A stretch of DNA of 64,000 bases from Pseudomonas pergaminensis. Lineage in GTDB: Bacteria; Pseudomonadota; Gammaproteobacteria; Pseudomonadales; Pseudomonadaceae. Shown piece after piece: positions 28,356-37,060 of this stretch. The translations under genes were made by a program, and so were the position numbers. The DNA lies in assembly GCF_024112395.2 (NCBI RefSeq), contig NZ_CP078013.2, positions 806,001-870,000 on the forward strand. The letters are read 5' to 3'. Positions within the stretch are counted from its first letter, which is position 1. Each line of letters starts with the position of its first letter. Under the pieces are notes generated by a model. It saw only the letters and a program-made list of their open reading frames with translations, searched no databases and was not told the DNA's origin.

Positions 28356-29715
28356 ACCGTGTAAACCGGCCCGGCTGGCTGCTGACGTCGGCGTGCCCCT
28401 GATGCAGGCGCATGATCGACTGCACAATCGCCAGCCCCAGGCCGGTGCCGCCTTCGGCCCGGGTGCGGCTGCTGTCGGCCCGGTAGAAACGTTCGAACAG
28501 GTGCGGCAGGTGATGGGCTTCGATGCCGCGCCCCGGATTGCCGACCGACAGCGACACGCTCTGGTCGTAGCTTTCCACCAGCAACAAAACACTGGAAGCC
28601 TCGGGGGTATGGCGAATGGCATTGGACAGCAGGTTGGAAATGGCGCGCTGGATCATTAGGCGATCCCCCATCACCCAGGCGTCGCCGCGCAGGCTCAGGG
28701 TAATGTGTTTGTCCTCGGCGCTGAGGGCGAACAGTTCCATCACCCGCCGGGCCTCCTGCGCCAATGACACCGGGGCAAACCCGGCGCGTGCGGCGGGGTG
28801 GCTGACCTGGGCCAGGAACAGCATGTCGGAAACGATTCGCGACAGGCGCTCCATTTCCTCGGTGCAGGATTCCAGGCCGGCCTTGTATTCCGCCGAGGGC
28901 CGTTCGCGGGACAAGGTCACCTGGGCCTTGCCCATCAGGTTGGTCAAGGGCGCGCGCAGTTCGTGGGCCAGGTTGTCGGAGAACTGCGACAGTTGCTGCA
29001 CCCCGGCGTCGAGGCGATGCAGCATAACGTTGATGCCCTCGGCCAACTCGCCTAGCTCCTTGGGCAGGTTGTCCAGGGACAGGCGATGGGTCAGGTCTTG
29101 GGTACTGACTTTGGCTGCCACCCGGCTGAACTGCTGCAAGGGCGCGAGCCCGCGTTGCACCAGCCACCAGGCGCCCATGCCGATCAGGATCAGCAGCATC
29201 GGCAGCGCGATGACCGTGGAGCGCAGGTAGGCACTGAGCAACGCTTCATCATCGGAGCGGTCCAGCGACAGCAGCACACGCACGTACTCGCCCCCTTGCA
29301 GGGGCATCAGGCGCGTCGCACTGAGGATGCGATTGCCCTGGCTGTCGACCCAGTTCAGATAGGCCAGGTCTTTGCCGGTGGGCACATCGAGCAGCAGCGG
29401 TTGTTGGGGCTTGGCGCCGACGCTGAGGAGTACCGGTGCATCGCGCCGGGTACCGATGATGGTCAGGTAGATGTTGTCGTGGCCCATCACCAGGTCCAGC
29501 AGCGAATGGGGGCGGTTGGTGATGCGATGTTCATCGAGGCCTTGGCCGAGGGTATGGGCCAGTTGCTCCATTTTGTTTTCCAGGCCCTTGCGCGCCAGCT
29601 TGTCCAGTTCATGGGTCAGCGCCAGGAACGCCAGGGTCGCCAGCAGCACAACCAACCCGGCGCCCATCAGGCTGACCGTCAACCCCAGGCGCATCGACAG
29701 GCTGCTGGTCCTCAT
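28279..29715 (-). CDS. czcS: CzcS-type heavy-metal sensor histidine kinase
   Basis: A 478-residue inner-membrane sensor kinase. One membrane helix lies near residues 12-32, a periplasmic sensor follows, and a second helix lies near 166-188. After a HAMP linker comes the phosphoacceptor box FSDNLAHELRAPLTNL, then the catalytic domain with N-box ISNLLSNAIRHTP and G-boxes (GRGI, GGTGLGLAI). It is expected to sense periplasmic Zn/Cd and phosphorylate CzcR. Its ATG overlaps the czcR stop by 4 bp. Its 3' end overlaps czcA by 77 bp. Confidence 0.92.
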   Translation of the reverse strand: MRTSSLSMRLGLTVSLMGAGLVVLLATLAFLALTHELDKLARKGLENKMEQLAHTLGQGLDEHRITNRPHSLLDLVMGHDNIYLTIIGTRRDAPVLLSVGAKPQQPLLLDVPTGKDLAYLNWVDSQGNRILSATRLMPLQGGEYVRVLLSLDRSDDEALLSAYLRSTVIALPMLLILIGMGAWWLVQRGLAPLQQFSRVAAKVSTQDLTHRLSLDNLPKELGELAEGINVMLHRLDAGVQQLSQFSDNLAHELRAPLTNLMGKAQVTLSRERPSAEYKAGLESCTEEMERLSRIVSDMLFLAQVSHPAARAGFAPVSLAQEARRVMELFALSAEDKHITLSLRGDAWVMGDRLMIQRAISNLLSNAIRHTPEASSVLLLVESYDQSVSLSVGNPGRGIEAHHLPHLFERFYRADSSRTRAEGGTGLGLAIVQSIMRLHQGHADVSSQPGRFTRFSLVFPLPCDAPTDTTPVAPATLAT

Positions 29716-30386
29716 GGGCGCGCCTCCAGCACATAACCCACGCCGCGGATGGTATGGATCAACTTTACTTCGCTCTGGTCATCGACCTTGGCCCGCAGGC
29801 GGCTGATTGAAACCTCCACCACATTGGTGTCGCAGTCGAAGTTCATGTCCCACACCAGCGAGATGATTTGCGTGCGAGTCATCACCTCGCCGGCCTGGCG
29901 CATCAGCACATGCAGCAGGGCGAATTCCTTGGTGGTCAGGTCGATCCGGCGGTTGCCGCGATAGGCGCGATGCCGGCGCGGGTCCAGTTCCAGGTCCGAG
30001 ACCCGCAGCACGTCCGGCACCGGGATGTGTTCGCTGCGTCGCAGCAGGGTACGCACCCTGGCCAGCAGCTCGGGAAACTCAAAGGGCTTGACCAGGTAAT
30101 CATCGGCGCCCATGTCCAGACCCTTGATCTTGTCGGCGAGCCGCCCGCGTGCGGTCAGCATCATCACGCGCTGGTTGCCGTCGCGGCGCAGTTGCTCCAG
30201 CACTTCCCAACCGTCGGTGTTGGGCAAGTTGACGTCAAGGATTACCAATTCGTAGCTGTGTTGCCGGGCCAGGTGCAGGCCATCAATGCCGCTGGCGGCG
30301 CAATCGACGACATAACCGCTTTCGGTCAGGCCTTGCTGCAGGTAGTCGGCGGTTTTCTGCTCGTCCTCAACCACAAGGATACGCAT
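29712..30386 (-). CDS. czcR: CzcR-type heavy-metal response regulator
   Basis: A 224-residue OmpR-family regulator. The receiver domain has the acidic pair in VVEDEQKT, the phosphoacceptor in ILDVNLPNTDGWEVL (D51) and the lysine in YLVKPFEFPELL. The winged-helix domain ends in the family pattern TNVVEVSISRLRAKVD and IHTIRGVGYVL. It is expected to bind the GTAAT-containing boxes seen in this window. In P. aeruginosa CzcRS induces czcCBA and represses the porin gene oprD, which fits this neighbourhood. Confidence 0.93.
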   Translation of the reverse strand: MRILVVEDEQKTADYLQQGLTESGYVVDCAASGIDGLHLARQHSYELVILDVNLPNTDGWEVLEQLRRDGNQRVMMLTARGRLADKIKGLDMGADDYLVKPFEFPELLARVRTLLRRSEHIPVPDVLRVSDLELDPRRHRAYRGNRRIDLTTKEFALLHVLMRQAGEVMTRTQIISLVWDMNFDCDTNVVEVSISRLRAKVDDQSEVKLIHTIRGVGYVLEARP

Positions 30387-30543
30387 GGGGAGTTACCTTC
30401 AAAGAAAACGAAAAGGGCATGGCCTCATAGCGAGGCGGGGTAGTCTGTAGGCCACGTCATCAAAAGCGCAGCCTGAACGGTGAAGTAGCTTTAGGGTCAA
30501 GCCACGTCAGGCGCGCGCGACGATTCGTCACAGAGCCTGCGCA

Positions 30544-30644
30544 CAAAAAAAACGCCCCGGCTGGGGCGTAAAAATTCATCTCTGTTCCAAAGGAGCTACA
30601 CAAAAGCTGCAGAGATGAGATGTGTTCGATGTGCAGTGTAGAAA
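30544..30644 (-). ncRNA. Candidate small RNA (or attenuated leader) between the porin and czcR
   Basis: On the minus strand a metal-response box (30674-30689) is followed 17 bp later by GTTAAG (30651-30656), placing a start near 30644. About 100 bases on, a terminator ends the unit. Inside, a 9-bp stem (TCATCTCTG at 30618-30610 with CAGAGATGA at 30585-30577) encloses a loop with CTCC. No ORF is present. Either this is a stand-alone metal-regulated RNA, or it is the leader of czcRS with a transcription attenuator, since czcR starts 158 bp further on. The 358-bp gap contains nothing else I recognise. Confidence 0.5.
30545..30569 (-). terminator. Rho-independent terminator upstream of czcR
   Basis: ACGCCCC and GGGGCGT form a 7-bp G/C-rich stem around an AGCC loop, followed on the minus strand by eight T residues. 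It ends the small RNA candidate and may also end the porin transcript. Confidence 0.85.
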
Positions 30645-30673
30645 GTGCAACTTAACGCGAAGGTGAGCCTGAT

Positions 30674-30689
30674 ATTACAGTTCTGACAG
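30674..30689 (-). promoter_or_regulatory. Metal-response regulator box before the small RNA / czcRS
   Basis: CTGTCA-N5-GTAAT on the minus strand, with GTTAAG exactly 17 bp after GTAAT. Same layout as the czcC promoter. Confidence 0.55.
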
Positions 30690-30744
30690 ACTTCAACCTG
30701 TGAAGAGGTGTAGTGCATCGGCAAGTGAATGTAATGGGCTGGCT

Positions 30745-32064
30745 TTACAGTACGGCGATGGGGTACTCGACAATAAGCCGAACTTCTTCCAGGTCCGACT
30801 CAAATGCACTGGAGCGCACGGTCGCCTGTCGCAGTCGCAACGATAAGTCCTTCAAGTTGCCAGCCAGCACGACATATTTGGCCTCGATATCCCGCTCCCA
30901 GCGGCGTTGATCGGTGAGAGGGTCACCTGCCGCATCGCGACGCATGTACACCGCGTTGGCATGGCTGTAGTCGGCGCCGGTGCCTTTGCCGTAGCGGGTC
31001 ATGAACGACAGGCCGGGGATGCCGAAGGCCTGCATGTCCAGGTCGTAGCGCACCATCCACGAACGCTCCTTGGGCGAGTTGAAGTCACTGTACTGGATCG
31101 AGTTGTTCAGGAAGATCGAGTCCGACTGGCGCAGGTAATCGAAGTCGTCATCGCCGTTGTTGCGTTGGTGCGATACGGCCAGGCTGTGGGCGCCGACCTT
31201 CACTCCGAGCCTGGCGCTCCAGATGTTGTTGTCGAACTCACCCAGGCGTTTTTGACCTTCGTCCACGGCCTTGTAGTAGTTGAAGTCACCAAACAGCGAG
31301 ATGTCGTCATTCAGCGGATAACTGGCGGCGCTGCCGAAGTAGTACTGGTCCCAGGCGTCCTTCAGGCGACTGCTGTAGAGGCTGACGCTGAGGTGTTTGT
31401 TGACGGTGTAGTCGCCGCCAAAATAGCCGACCCAGGGCGAGTCGACTTGCCCCGCGTAGAAGGTCGCAAAGCCTTTGTTCATGCCACTTTCGGTCGGTTG
31501 GCTCATGCCGCTCAAACGTCCGCCTTGCAGGGTCAGGCCCTCAAGGCTGGTGTTTAGTGCGGTCACGCCCCGGAAGCTTTCCGGCAAGACGCGCGAATCG
31601 CCGTAGGCCACCACCGGGTTCAGCGGGAATACGTCGCCGGCCTTGATCACGGTATCCAGCACACGCAATTTCGCCGCACCGCCGACTTTGCTGTAGTTGT
31701 CCTCGGGGTGGTTTTCGCTGTCCACCGGCAACATGCCGAACGAACCCTTGCCGCCGCTGCGACCGGTGCCTGAGTCGAGTTTCACGCCGACCATGGCGAA
31801 CGCGTCCAGGCCAAACCCCACGAAGCCCTGGGTGAAGCCGGATTCAAATTTGCCAATCAAACCCTGGGCCCAGGCTTCGGAATAGCCGTTGCCGGTGGGA
31901 CTGGACTGGCCCTTGCGGTCATCGCGGTTGAAGTAAAAATTACGCGCCAGCACATTGAAGCTGCTGCCCTCGATAAAGCCTTCGGGCTTGTCCTCCACGG
32001 CCACCGCAGCCAGCGGCAAGGCGGCACACAGTGACAGGGGCAAGCTGTAGTGACGGATACGCAT
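30745..32064 (-). CDS. OprD-family outer-membrane porin
   Basis: A 439-residue outer-membrane channel of the OprD/OccD-OccK family. A signal peptide ends near residue 22 (AAVAVEDKPEGFIEGSS). The first mature strand carries the family pattern FIEGSSFNVLARNFYFNRD, and regular beta-strand repeats lead to a C-terminal strand ending in YPIAVL. Such porins take up small carboxylates, amino acids or dipeptides; the substrate here cannot be told. The start at 32064 follows AGGAG by 6 bases; the longer reading frame adds 38 non-family residues. It is divergent from the DUF2790 gene, with metal boxes in between, which suggests it is switched by CzcR as oprD is in P. aeruginosa. Confidence 0.92.
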   Translation of the reverse strand: MRIRHYSLPLSLCAALPLAAVAVEDKPEGFIEGSSFNVLARNFYFNRDDRKGQSSPTGNGYSEAWAQGLIGKFESGFTQGFVGFGLDAFAMVGVKLDSGTGRSGGKGSFGMLPVDSENHPEDNYSKVGGAAKLRVLDTVIKAGDVFPLNPVVAYGDSRVLPESFRGVTALNTSLEGLTLQGGRLSGMSQPTESGMNKGFATFYAGQVDSPWVGYFGGDYTVNKHLSVSLYSSRLKDAWDQYYFGSAASYPLNDDISLFGDFNYYKAVDEGQKRLGEFDNNIWSARLGVKVGAHSLAVSHQRNNGDDDFDYLRQSDSIFLNNSIQYSDFNSPKERSWMVRYDLDMQAFGIPGLSFMTRYGKGTGADYSHANAVYMRRDAAGDPLTDQRRWERDIEAKYVVLAGNLKDLSLRLRQATVRSSAFESDLEEVRLIVEYPIAVL

Positions 32065-32176
32065 GGTTCGCTCCTGGGTATTGGCAGTTATCAGCTTCTT
32101 ATGGGAGTGGGCGTTCTTATTGATGTAGCCCGGGCTGATAGTTGCAAACCGTGGATAACGAAGACGTGGCGCGCAC

Positions 32177-32192
32177 ATTACAATTCTGGAAA
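32177..32192 (-). promoter_or_regulatory. Partial metal-response box before the porin gene
   Basis: On the minus strand TTTCCA-N5-GTAAT has a good right half and a poor left half. GTTATC lies exactly 17 bp after GTAAT, the same spacing as at czcC and the small RNA. A weaker left half would fit a different response, for example repression. Confidence 0.4.
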
Positions 32193-32203
32193 CTCAGCGT
32201 TAT

Positions 32204-32219
32204 CTAACAAATAAGTAAT
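32204..32219 (+). promoter_or_regulatory. Metal-response regulator box before the DUF2790 gene
   Basis: CTAACA-N5-GTAAT lies 69 bp before the start of the DUF2790 gene. The following bases GTTCT match those after the czcC box. It is 11 bp from the porin box and points the opposite way. Confidence 0.55.
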
Positions 32220-32288
32220 GTTCTAGTGAAGGTGGCGTCAGGGTTCGTTGGTTAGTCTCGGCACTGAACTTCAGTCGAGGAACTAACC

Positions 32289-32621
32289 ATGAACTTTTAT
32301 ACCGTGGGTCTGGGTGTGCTAACTGCAATCCTGTCTTTTGGCGCATTGGCCGAGGGCGGGGGTGATCGAACGTTCGCGTTGATGATGGAACGCAACGAGA
32401 AGGCCATGGCCGACTACGCAGCCAAGAAAGGCAAGCCGGCACCCCAGGTGCAGGCGTACCGCTATGGCATGACACTGGACATTGCCAAGGTGGTCAACGT
32501 TACGCCGCCGATCCGTTCGTGCAACCCGGTGCCGTCGCGCATGACCTATGAGGACTCCAGCGGCAAGCTCTCTACTCTTGAATATCAGGTGATGGGGGTG
32601 TGCCGAAATAACGGCAGTTAA
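32289..32621 (+). CDS. DUF2790 periplasmic protein
   Basis: A 110-residue exported protein with a signal peptide (residues 1-21, ending FGALAEG). It has the DUF2790 pattern: AYRYGMTLDIAKVV near residues 55-68, then MTYEDSSGKLSTLEYQVMG. The family is widespread in Pseudomonas, often beside metal-response genes, with no established activity. The upstream box suggests that metal stress controls it together with czcCBA. Confidence 0.85.
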   Translation: MNFYTVGLGVLTAILSFGALAEGGGDRTFALMMERNEKAMADYAAKKGKPAPQVQAYRYGMTLDIAKVVNVTPPIRSCNPVPSRMTYEDSSGKLSTLEYQVMGVCRNNGS

Positions 32622-32727
32622 TGGATCCAAAAATATAGTTGTTTTGGGGATTAAAGCCCGCTTAAGAAAATGCGGGTAGCGCCGATGCAGGTCAGGTTCA
32701 TCTCCCCCATTTGGTCATTGGTGCCCC

Positions 32728-34044
32728 ATGTTCAACACCCGTTTGAAGCAGGAGCTGGCGGCTCTTCGCGAAGAATTGTCCAGCTTGAATCAGGTCAAGG
32801 AGAGCCTGGAAAGTGAAATGTTGTGCCTGACGCTGGACGCCGAAGGCCGGGTGGAGTGGGCGAACGCTAACTTCCTGCAGGAACTGGCCTACCAGAATGG
32901 TCAACTGCTGGGGCGCGCGATCGAAGATCTGGAGCCGGCCCACGTTCGTCGGGATGAGTTCCAGCAACGCTTCAAGAACGCCCTGGTGCGCGGTCAACAC
33001 TTCGCAGGCACCGTGCGCCTGATGCGTGGCAATGGCCAGGAAGCCTGGCTGCGCTCGATTGTGCAGCCGGTGCGCAGTTCCGATGGGCGCATCAAGCATT
33101 TTTCGATTTATTCCAGCGATCTCACCCGCACGATCGAAGCCTCCCGCGAGCATGAAAACCTCATGAACGCCCTGGTACGCTCGACGGCCGTGATCGAGTT
33201 CGACCTCGGTGGCCACGTGCTCACCGCCAATGATCGGTTCCTCGGCGGCATGGGTTACAGCCTGGCGCAGATCCAGGGTAAGCATCACCGGATGTTCTGC
33301 GAGCCGGAGGAATACAACAGCACCGAATACCAGGACTTCTGGAAACGCCTGAACACCGGTGAATTCGTCGCGGCACGCTTCAAGCGGGTCGACAGCCATG
33401 GCCGTGTGGTGTGGCTGGAAGCGACCTACAACCCGGTGCTGGACGCCAATGACCGGCTGTACAAAGTGGTCAAGTTCGCCACAGTGATCACCGACCAGGT
33501 CAACCAGGAACAGGCGGTCGCCGAAGCGGCGAACATTGCCTACAGCACCTCGCTGCAAACCGACAACAGCGCCCAGCGCGGTACCACCGTGGTGACCCAG
33601 GCCGTGGATGTGATGCGCGACCTGGCCAAGCACATGCAGCAGGCCGGCGACGGCATCGAGGCGCTGAACGCTCAGTCCCAGGTCATCGGCACCATCGTCA
33701 AGACCATCAGCGGCATTGCCGAGCAGACCAACCTGCTGGCACTCAACGCAGCTATCGAAGCGGCGCGCGCCGGTGAGCAGGGCCGTGGTTTTGCCGTAGT
33801 GGCCGATGAAGTTCGACAGTTGGCATCACGGACCAGCAAGGCGACCGAAGAGATCGTCGGCGTGGTGCGCCAGAACCAGGACATGGCCCGCGATGCTGTG
33901 ACCCTGATGAACGATGGCCGTCTGCAAGCCGAGCAAGGCCTGGCCCTGGCTGCCGAGGCGGGCACGGTGATCGTGGAAATCCAGGACGGTGCCCAGAAGG
34001 TGGTCAGCGCGGTCGGCCAGTTCGCCAACCAACTGTCGAGTTAA
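32728..34044 (+). CDS. Soluble PAS-PAS chemoreceptor, BdlA-like
   Basis: A 438-residue methyl-accepting chemotaxis-type protein without membrane segments. It has an N-terminal coiled coil (about residues 1-30) and two PAS domains (about 30-140 and 150-265). A signalling domain follows with the hairpin tip core [20 protein letters not shown] and [15 protein letters not shown]. This architecture and the N-terminal [17 protein letters not shown] resemble P. aeruginosa BdlA, a biofilm-dispersion sensor. Aer-2-like redox sensing is the alternative. No che genes are nearby. Confidence 0.88.
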   Translation: MFNTRLKQELAALREELSSLNQVKESLESEMLCLTLDAEGRVEWANANFLQELAYQNGQLLGRAIEDLEPAHVRRDEFQQRFKNALVRGQHFAGTVRLMRGNGQEAWLRSIVQPVRSSDGRIKHFSIYSSDLTRTIEASREHENLMNALVRSTAVIEFDLGGHVLTANDRFLGGMGYSLAQIQGKHHRMFCEPEEYNSTEYQDFWKRLNTGEFVAARFKRVDSHGRVVWLEATYNPVLDANDRLYKVVKFATVITDQVNQEQAVAEAANIAYSTSLQTDNSAQRGTTVVTQAVDVMRDLAKHMQQAGDGIEALNAQSQVIGTIVKTISGIAEQTNLLALNAAIEAARAGEQGRGFAVVADEVRQLASRTSKATEEIVGVVRQNQDMARDAVTLMNDGRLQAEQGLALAAEAGTVIVEIQDGAQKVVSAVGQFANQLSS

Positions 34045-34097
34045 GCGTAGGGCTTCAGGTATCGTAGGTGCTTTCTTGCACGAAGAGTCGACCTTCC

Positions 34098-34676
34098 ATG
34101 AGCCCTACCCACCGTCGCCCCGTTCCGCTGTCCAAGGCCTACCGTTTGCTCAACCACGGCCCCACCGTGCTGGTGAGCGCCGCGCACAATGGACAGCGCA
34201 ATATCATGGCGGCCGCCTGGGCCATGCCGCTGGACTTCGAGCCGCCGAAAGTCGCGGTGGTGTTGGACAAAGCCACCTGGACTCGCCAACTGTTGGAAAG
34301 CGCCGGCACCTTTGTGCTCCAGGTGCCGTGCGCGGCCCAGGCTGACCTTGTGCAAACGGTGGGCAACATCACCGGTTCCGAGACGGACAAATTCGCCACT
34401 TACGGCCTGCAGGTATTCAACGGCGAACACACCGAAGCACCGCTGCTGGAAGGCTGCGTGGCCTGGCTGGAATGCCGCCTGCTGCCCGAGCCCCACAACC
34501 AGCAAACCTACGACCTGTTCCTGGGTGAAGTGGTCGCAGCCTATGCTGACGAGCGCGTGTTCAGCGACGGCCACTGGCACTTCGAAGGGCATGACGAGCT
34601 GCGCACCTTGCACCATGTGGCGGGCGGGAACTTCCTGACCATCGGCCAGCCCATCATCGGCAAAACCCTGACCTGA
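34098..34676 (+). CDS. Flavin reductase-like FMN-binding protein
   Basis: A 192-residue protein of the flavin reductase-like (FMN-binding split barrel) family. It starts with PVPLSKAYRLLNHGPTVLVSA and has NIMAAAWAMPLDFEPPKVAVVLD, the strand that contacts flavin phosphate. DLFLGEVVAAYAD follows in the second half. Typical members reduce flavin with NAD(P)H or are redox proteins of unknown partner. The start at 34098 is used because the ten residues before it do not fit the family. Confidence 0.85.
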   Translation: MSPTHRRPVPLSKAYRLLNHGPTVLVSAAHNGQRNIMAAAWAMPLDFEPPKVAVVLDKATWTRQLLESAGTFVLQVPCAAQADLVQTVGNITGSETDKFATYGLQVFNGEHTEAPLLEGCVAWLECRLLPEPHNQQTYDLFLGEVVAAYADERVFSDGHWHFEGHDELRTLHHVAGGNFLTIGQPIIGKTLT

Positions 34677-34684
34677 TAGGCCCT

Positions 34685-34712
34685 TGTGGGAGCGGGCAAG
34701 CCGGCTCCTACA
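34685..34712. repeat. Single REP palindrome
   Basis: An imperfect palindrome (GTGGGAGC / GCTCCTAC arms around GGGCAAGCCG) of the REP type fills the short gap between two convergent genes and may serve as their shared terminator. Confidence 0.65.
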
Positions 34713-34715
34713 GGT

Positions 34716-35600
34716 TTACCAGTGTGCCTGGCTGAGCGCTTCGGCGAAGGCCATCAATTTGGGCGAATACTGCCGGGACGGCGGATAGACCAGTGAGATC
34801 GCCCGACTGCGCCCGGCAACGTCCTCCAATATCGGCACCAGGCGCCCAGCGGCCAGGTCGTCGCGCACGGCAAAGTCCATCACCTGGGCGATGCCGAAGC
34901 CGCCCACGGCGCCATCCACCAGCGCATCGCCGATATCAAAGATCAGTCGCCCTTCGACACTCACGTCCTGCACGTTGCCATCGATCATGAACTGCCAGTC
35001 CACCATGCGGCCGCTGCGCAGATTGCGCACGGTGAGGCAGTGGTGGTCGTTGAGTTCATCCACACGGGTGGGGGTTCCGAAACGTGCGAGGTAAGCCGGC
35101 GCGGCAACGGTCACCCAGCGCAGTGGCGGCAGGGCGCGGGCGATCAGGCGCTGGTCCTGAATCTCGCCGGTGCGCAGCAAGGCATCGAAGCCTTCGTCGA
35201 CAATGTCCACCAGGCGGTCCGTCATCACCGCCTCAATGCGCAGCTCGGGGTAACGCAAGGTCAATTCGCCGATTACCGGCATGACCACTTTGCGCCCGAA
35301 CAGCGACGGCGTACTGATCTTCAACAGGCCGGAAGGGGTGCTGCGTCGGTCGAGCATCAGCTTCTCGGCTTCGGCCAATTCCGCCAGCAATGGTGCGCTG
35401 CGCTCGTACAGCATTTGCCCGTCGGGGGTGAGGCTGACGCTGCGCGTATTGCGTTGCAGCAGGCGCACGCCCAGCTCGTTCTCCAGGCGCGATATGGCGC
35501 GGGACAGGCCGGACTGGGTCAACCCCAGATCGCCAGCCGCCCGAGTAAAACTGCGGGTTTCGGCGACGCGGACCAATAGGCGAACAGCGTTCAGATCCAT
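34716..35600 (-). CDS. LysR-family transcriptional regulator
   Basis: A 294-residue LysR regulator. The N-terminal winged helix-turn-helix reads TRSFTRAAGDLGLTQSGLSRAISRLENELG (in parts), residues about 14-45. The C-terminal effector domain has the conserved VDEGFDALLRTGEI segment. The start at 35600 is the family-typical MDLNAVRLLVRVAE; upstream ATG codons add 14 residues. It is divergent from the DHA2 efflux gene across 95 bp, so it probably controls that transporter. Confidence 0.9.
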   Translation of the reverse strand: MDLNAVRLLVRVAETRSFTRAAGDLGLTQSGLSRAISRLENELGVRLLQRNTRSVSLTPDGQMLYERSAPLLAELAEAEKLMLDRRSTPSGLLKISTPSLFGRKVVMPVIGELTLRYPELRIEAVMTDRLVDIVDEGFDALLRTGEIQDQRLIARALPPLRWVTVAAPAYLARFGTPTRVDELNDHHCLTVRNLRSGRMVDWQFMIDGNVQDVSVEGRLIFDIGDALVDGAVGGFGIAQVMDFAVRDDLAAGRLVPILEDVAGRSRAISLVYPPSRQYSPKLMAFAEALSQAHW

Positions 35601-35695
35601 GATTAAAGTCATTACTGAAAGGGTAATATCCGTATTTATCATCTATCTGGCATGAAAGACACTGGCGGTCTCTCTTTTTCGAACAGGACGTTGTG

Positions 35696-37060
35696 ATGTC
35701 TCCCTCTCGACCCTCTGGCTGGATGCTGGCGTTGCTGGCCACGGCGCAACTGATCATCGCGCTGGATGCCACCATCGTGTTTGTCGCCTTGCCGCAGATC
35801 GGCGCTCACCTGGATTTTTCTGCCCAGCAGTTGCAGTGGGTGGTGAGTGCCTACAGCGTGGCGTTTGGTGGATTCCTGCTGCTGGGTGGCAGGGCCACGG
35901 ATTTGCTCGGCAAGCGCCGTTTGTACCGGGTGGGGCAGTCGCTCTATGCGTTGGCGTCCCTTGCGGCGGTGCTGGGCGGCAGCGCAGTGTTGCTGGTCCT
36001 GGCGCGGGCGGTGCAGGGCGTGGGTGGCGCGATGCTGTTCCCGGCCACCCTGGCACTGATCAACACCCACTACGCCGAAGGGCCGGCGCGCAACCGTGCG
36101 TTCGCCGTGTGGAGCGCGGCGTCGGCGGCCGGGCTGGCGCTGGGCGCACTGCTGGGTGGCGTGTTGACCCAGGTGTGGGGCTGGGAAGCGGTGTTCCTGG
36201 TGAACGTGCCCCTGGCGGGCGGCTGCGCCTGGGCGGCGCGGTACTGGATCCCCGCCGATGGTGAACAGGCGCGAGGGCGCAATTTCGACGTCAGTGGTGC
36301 GTTGACGGTCACCGTCGGTGGCAGCTTGCTGGTGTTCTCGTTGGTGCAGGGGCCGGAATGGGGTTGGGCGGCGCCGTCCACCCTCGGCTGCCTCGCCTTG
36401 GCGCTGGCGCTGCTCGGGCTGTTCGCCTGGATCGAACACCGTGGCCGCGACCCGCTGATGCCGCTGCGTCTGTTTGCCTACCGCGAGTTGCGCATGGCGA
36501 TGGTGCTGACGGCAGTGTTCATGAGCAGCTTTGGCGTGCAGTACTACTTCCTCGCGCTGTATTACCAGCAAGTCTACGGCTACAGCGTGTTGCAGGCGGG
36601 GCTGGCGTTTTTGCCGGCGACTCTGGTGTGCACGTTCGGCATCTGGCTGGCGGAGCGTTCGTTGGTTCGGCTGGGGTTGCGCAACACCCTCGTCAGTGGG
36701 CAACTGGCCGGGGCGGTGGGCATTGCGCTGGTGGTCTGGGCACTGCCGACCGGCGTGGGGTTCTGGTCGCTGCTGCCGGGTATTTTCATCCTGAGCATCG
36801 GCCAGGGCATGACCTGGACCGCGATGTGGGTGGCAGCGGGCCTGGGCATTCGTCCGGGCGAGCAGGGCGTGGCGGCGGGGATGGCCTCCACCAGCCAGCA
36901 GATCGGCGGGGCCTTGGGGCTGGCGGTGCTGGTGTCGGTGGCGAGCGCGGGGGGCATCGAACGGGCGTTGTGGTGGAGCGCAGCGATTGCCCTGGCAGGC
37001 GCGGTGTTGGCGCTGCGCCTCAGGCAACCTGCCGAGTCAGCGGGCCTGGAAGCGGTCTGA
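35696..37060 (+). CDS. MFS multidrug efflux transporter, DHA2 (14-helix) family
   Basis: A 454-residue drug:H+ antiporter of the EmrB/QacA type. Family features are ALDATIVFVALPQIG in helix 1, QWVVSAYSVAFGGFLLLGGRATDLLGKRR over helices 2-3, and AVQGVGGAMLFPATLALI in helix 4. It exports hydrophobic drugs or dyes. The ATG at 35696 is preferred to the GTG three bases earlier because AGGA lies seven bases before it. Its end overlaps the convergent AraC gene by 24 bp. Confidence 0.9.
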   Translation: MSPSRPSGWMLALLATAQLIIALDATIVFVALPQIGAHLDFSAQQLQWVVSAYSVAFGGFLLLGGRATDLLGKRRLYRVGQSLYALASLAAVLGGSAVLLVLARAVQGVGGAMLFPATLALINTHYAEGPARNRAFAVWSAASAAGLALGALLGGVLTQVWGWEAVFLVNVPLAGGCAWAARYWIPADGEQARGRNFDVSGALTVTVGGSLLVFSLVQGPEWGWAAPSTLGCLALALALLGLFAWIEHRGRDPLMPLRLFAYRELRMAMVLTAVFMSSFGVQYYFLALYYQQVYGYSVLQAGLAFLPATLVCTFGIWLAERSLVRLGLRNTLVSGQLAGAVGIALVVWALPTGVGFWSLLPGIFILSIGQGMTWTAMWVAAGLGIRPGEQGVAAGMASTSQQIGGALGLAVLVSVASAGGIERALWWSAAIALAGAVLALRLRQPAESAGLEAV

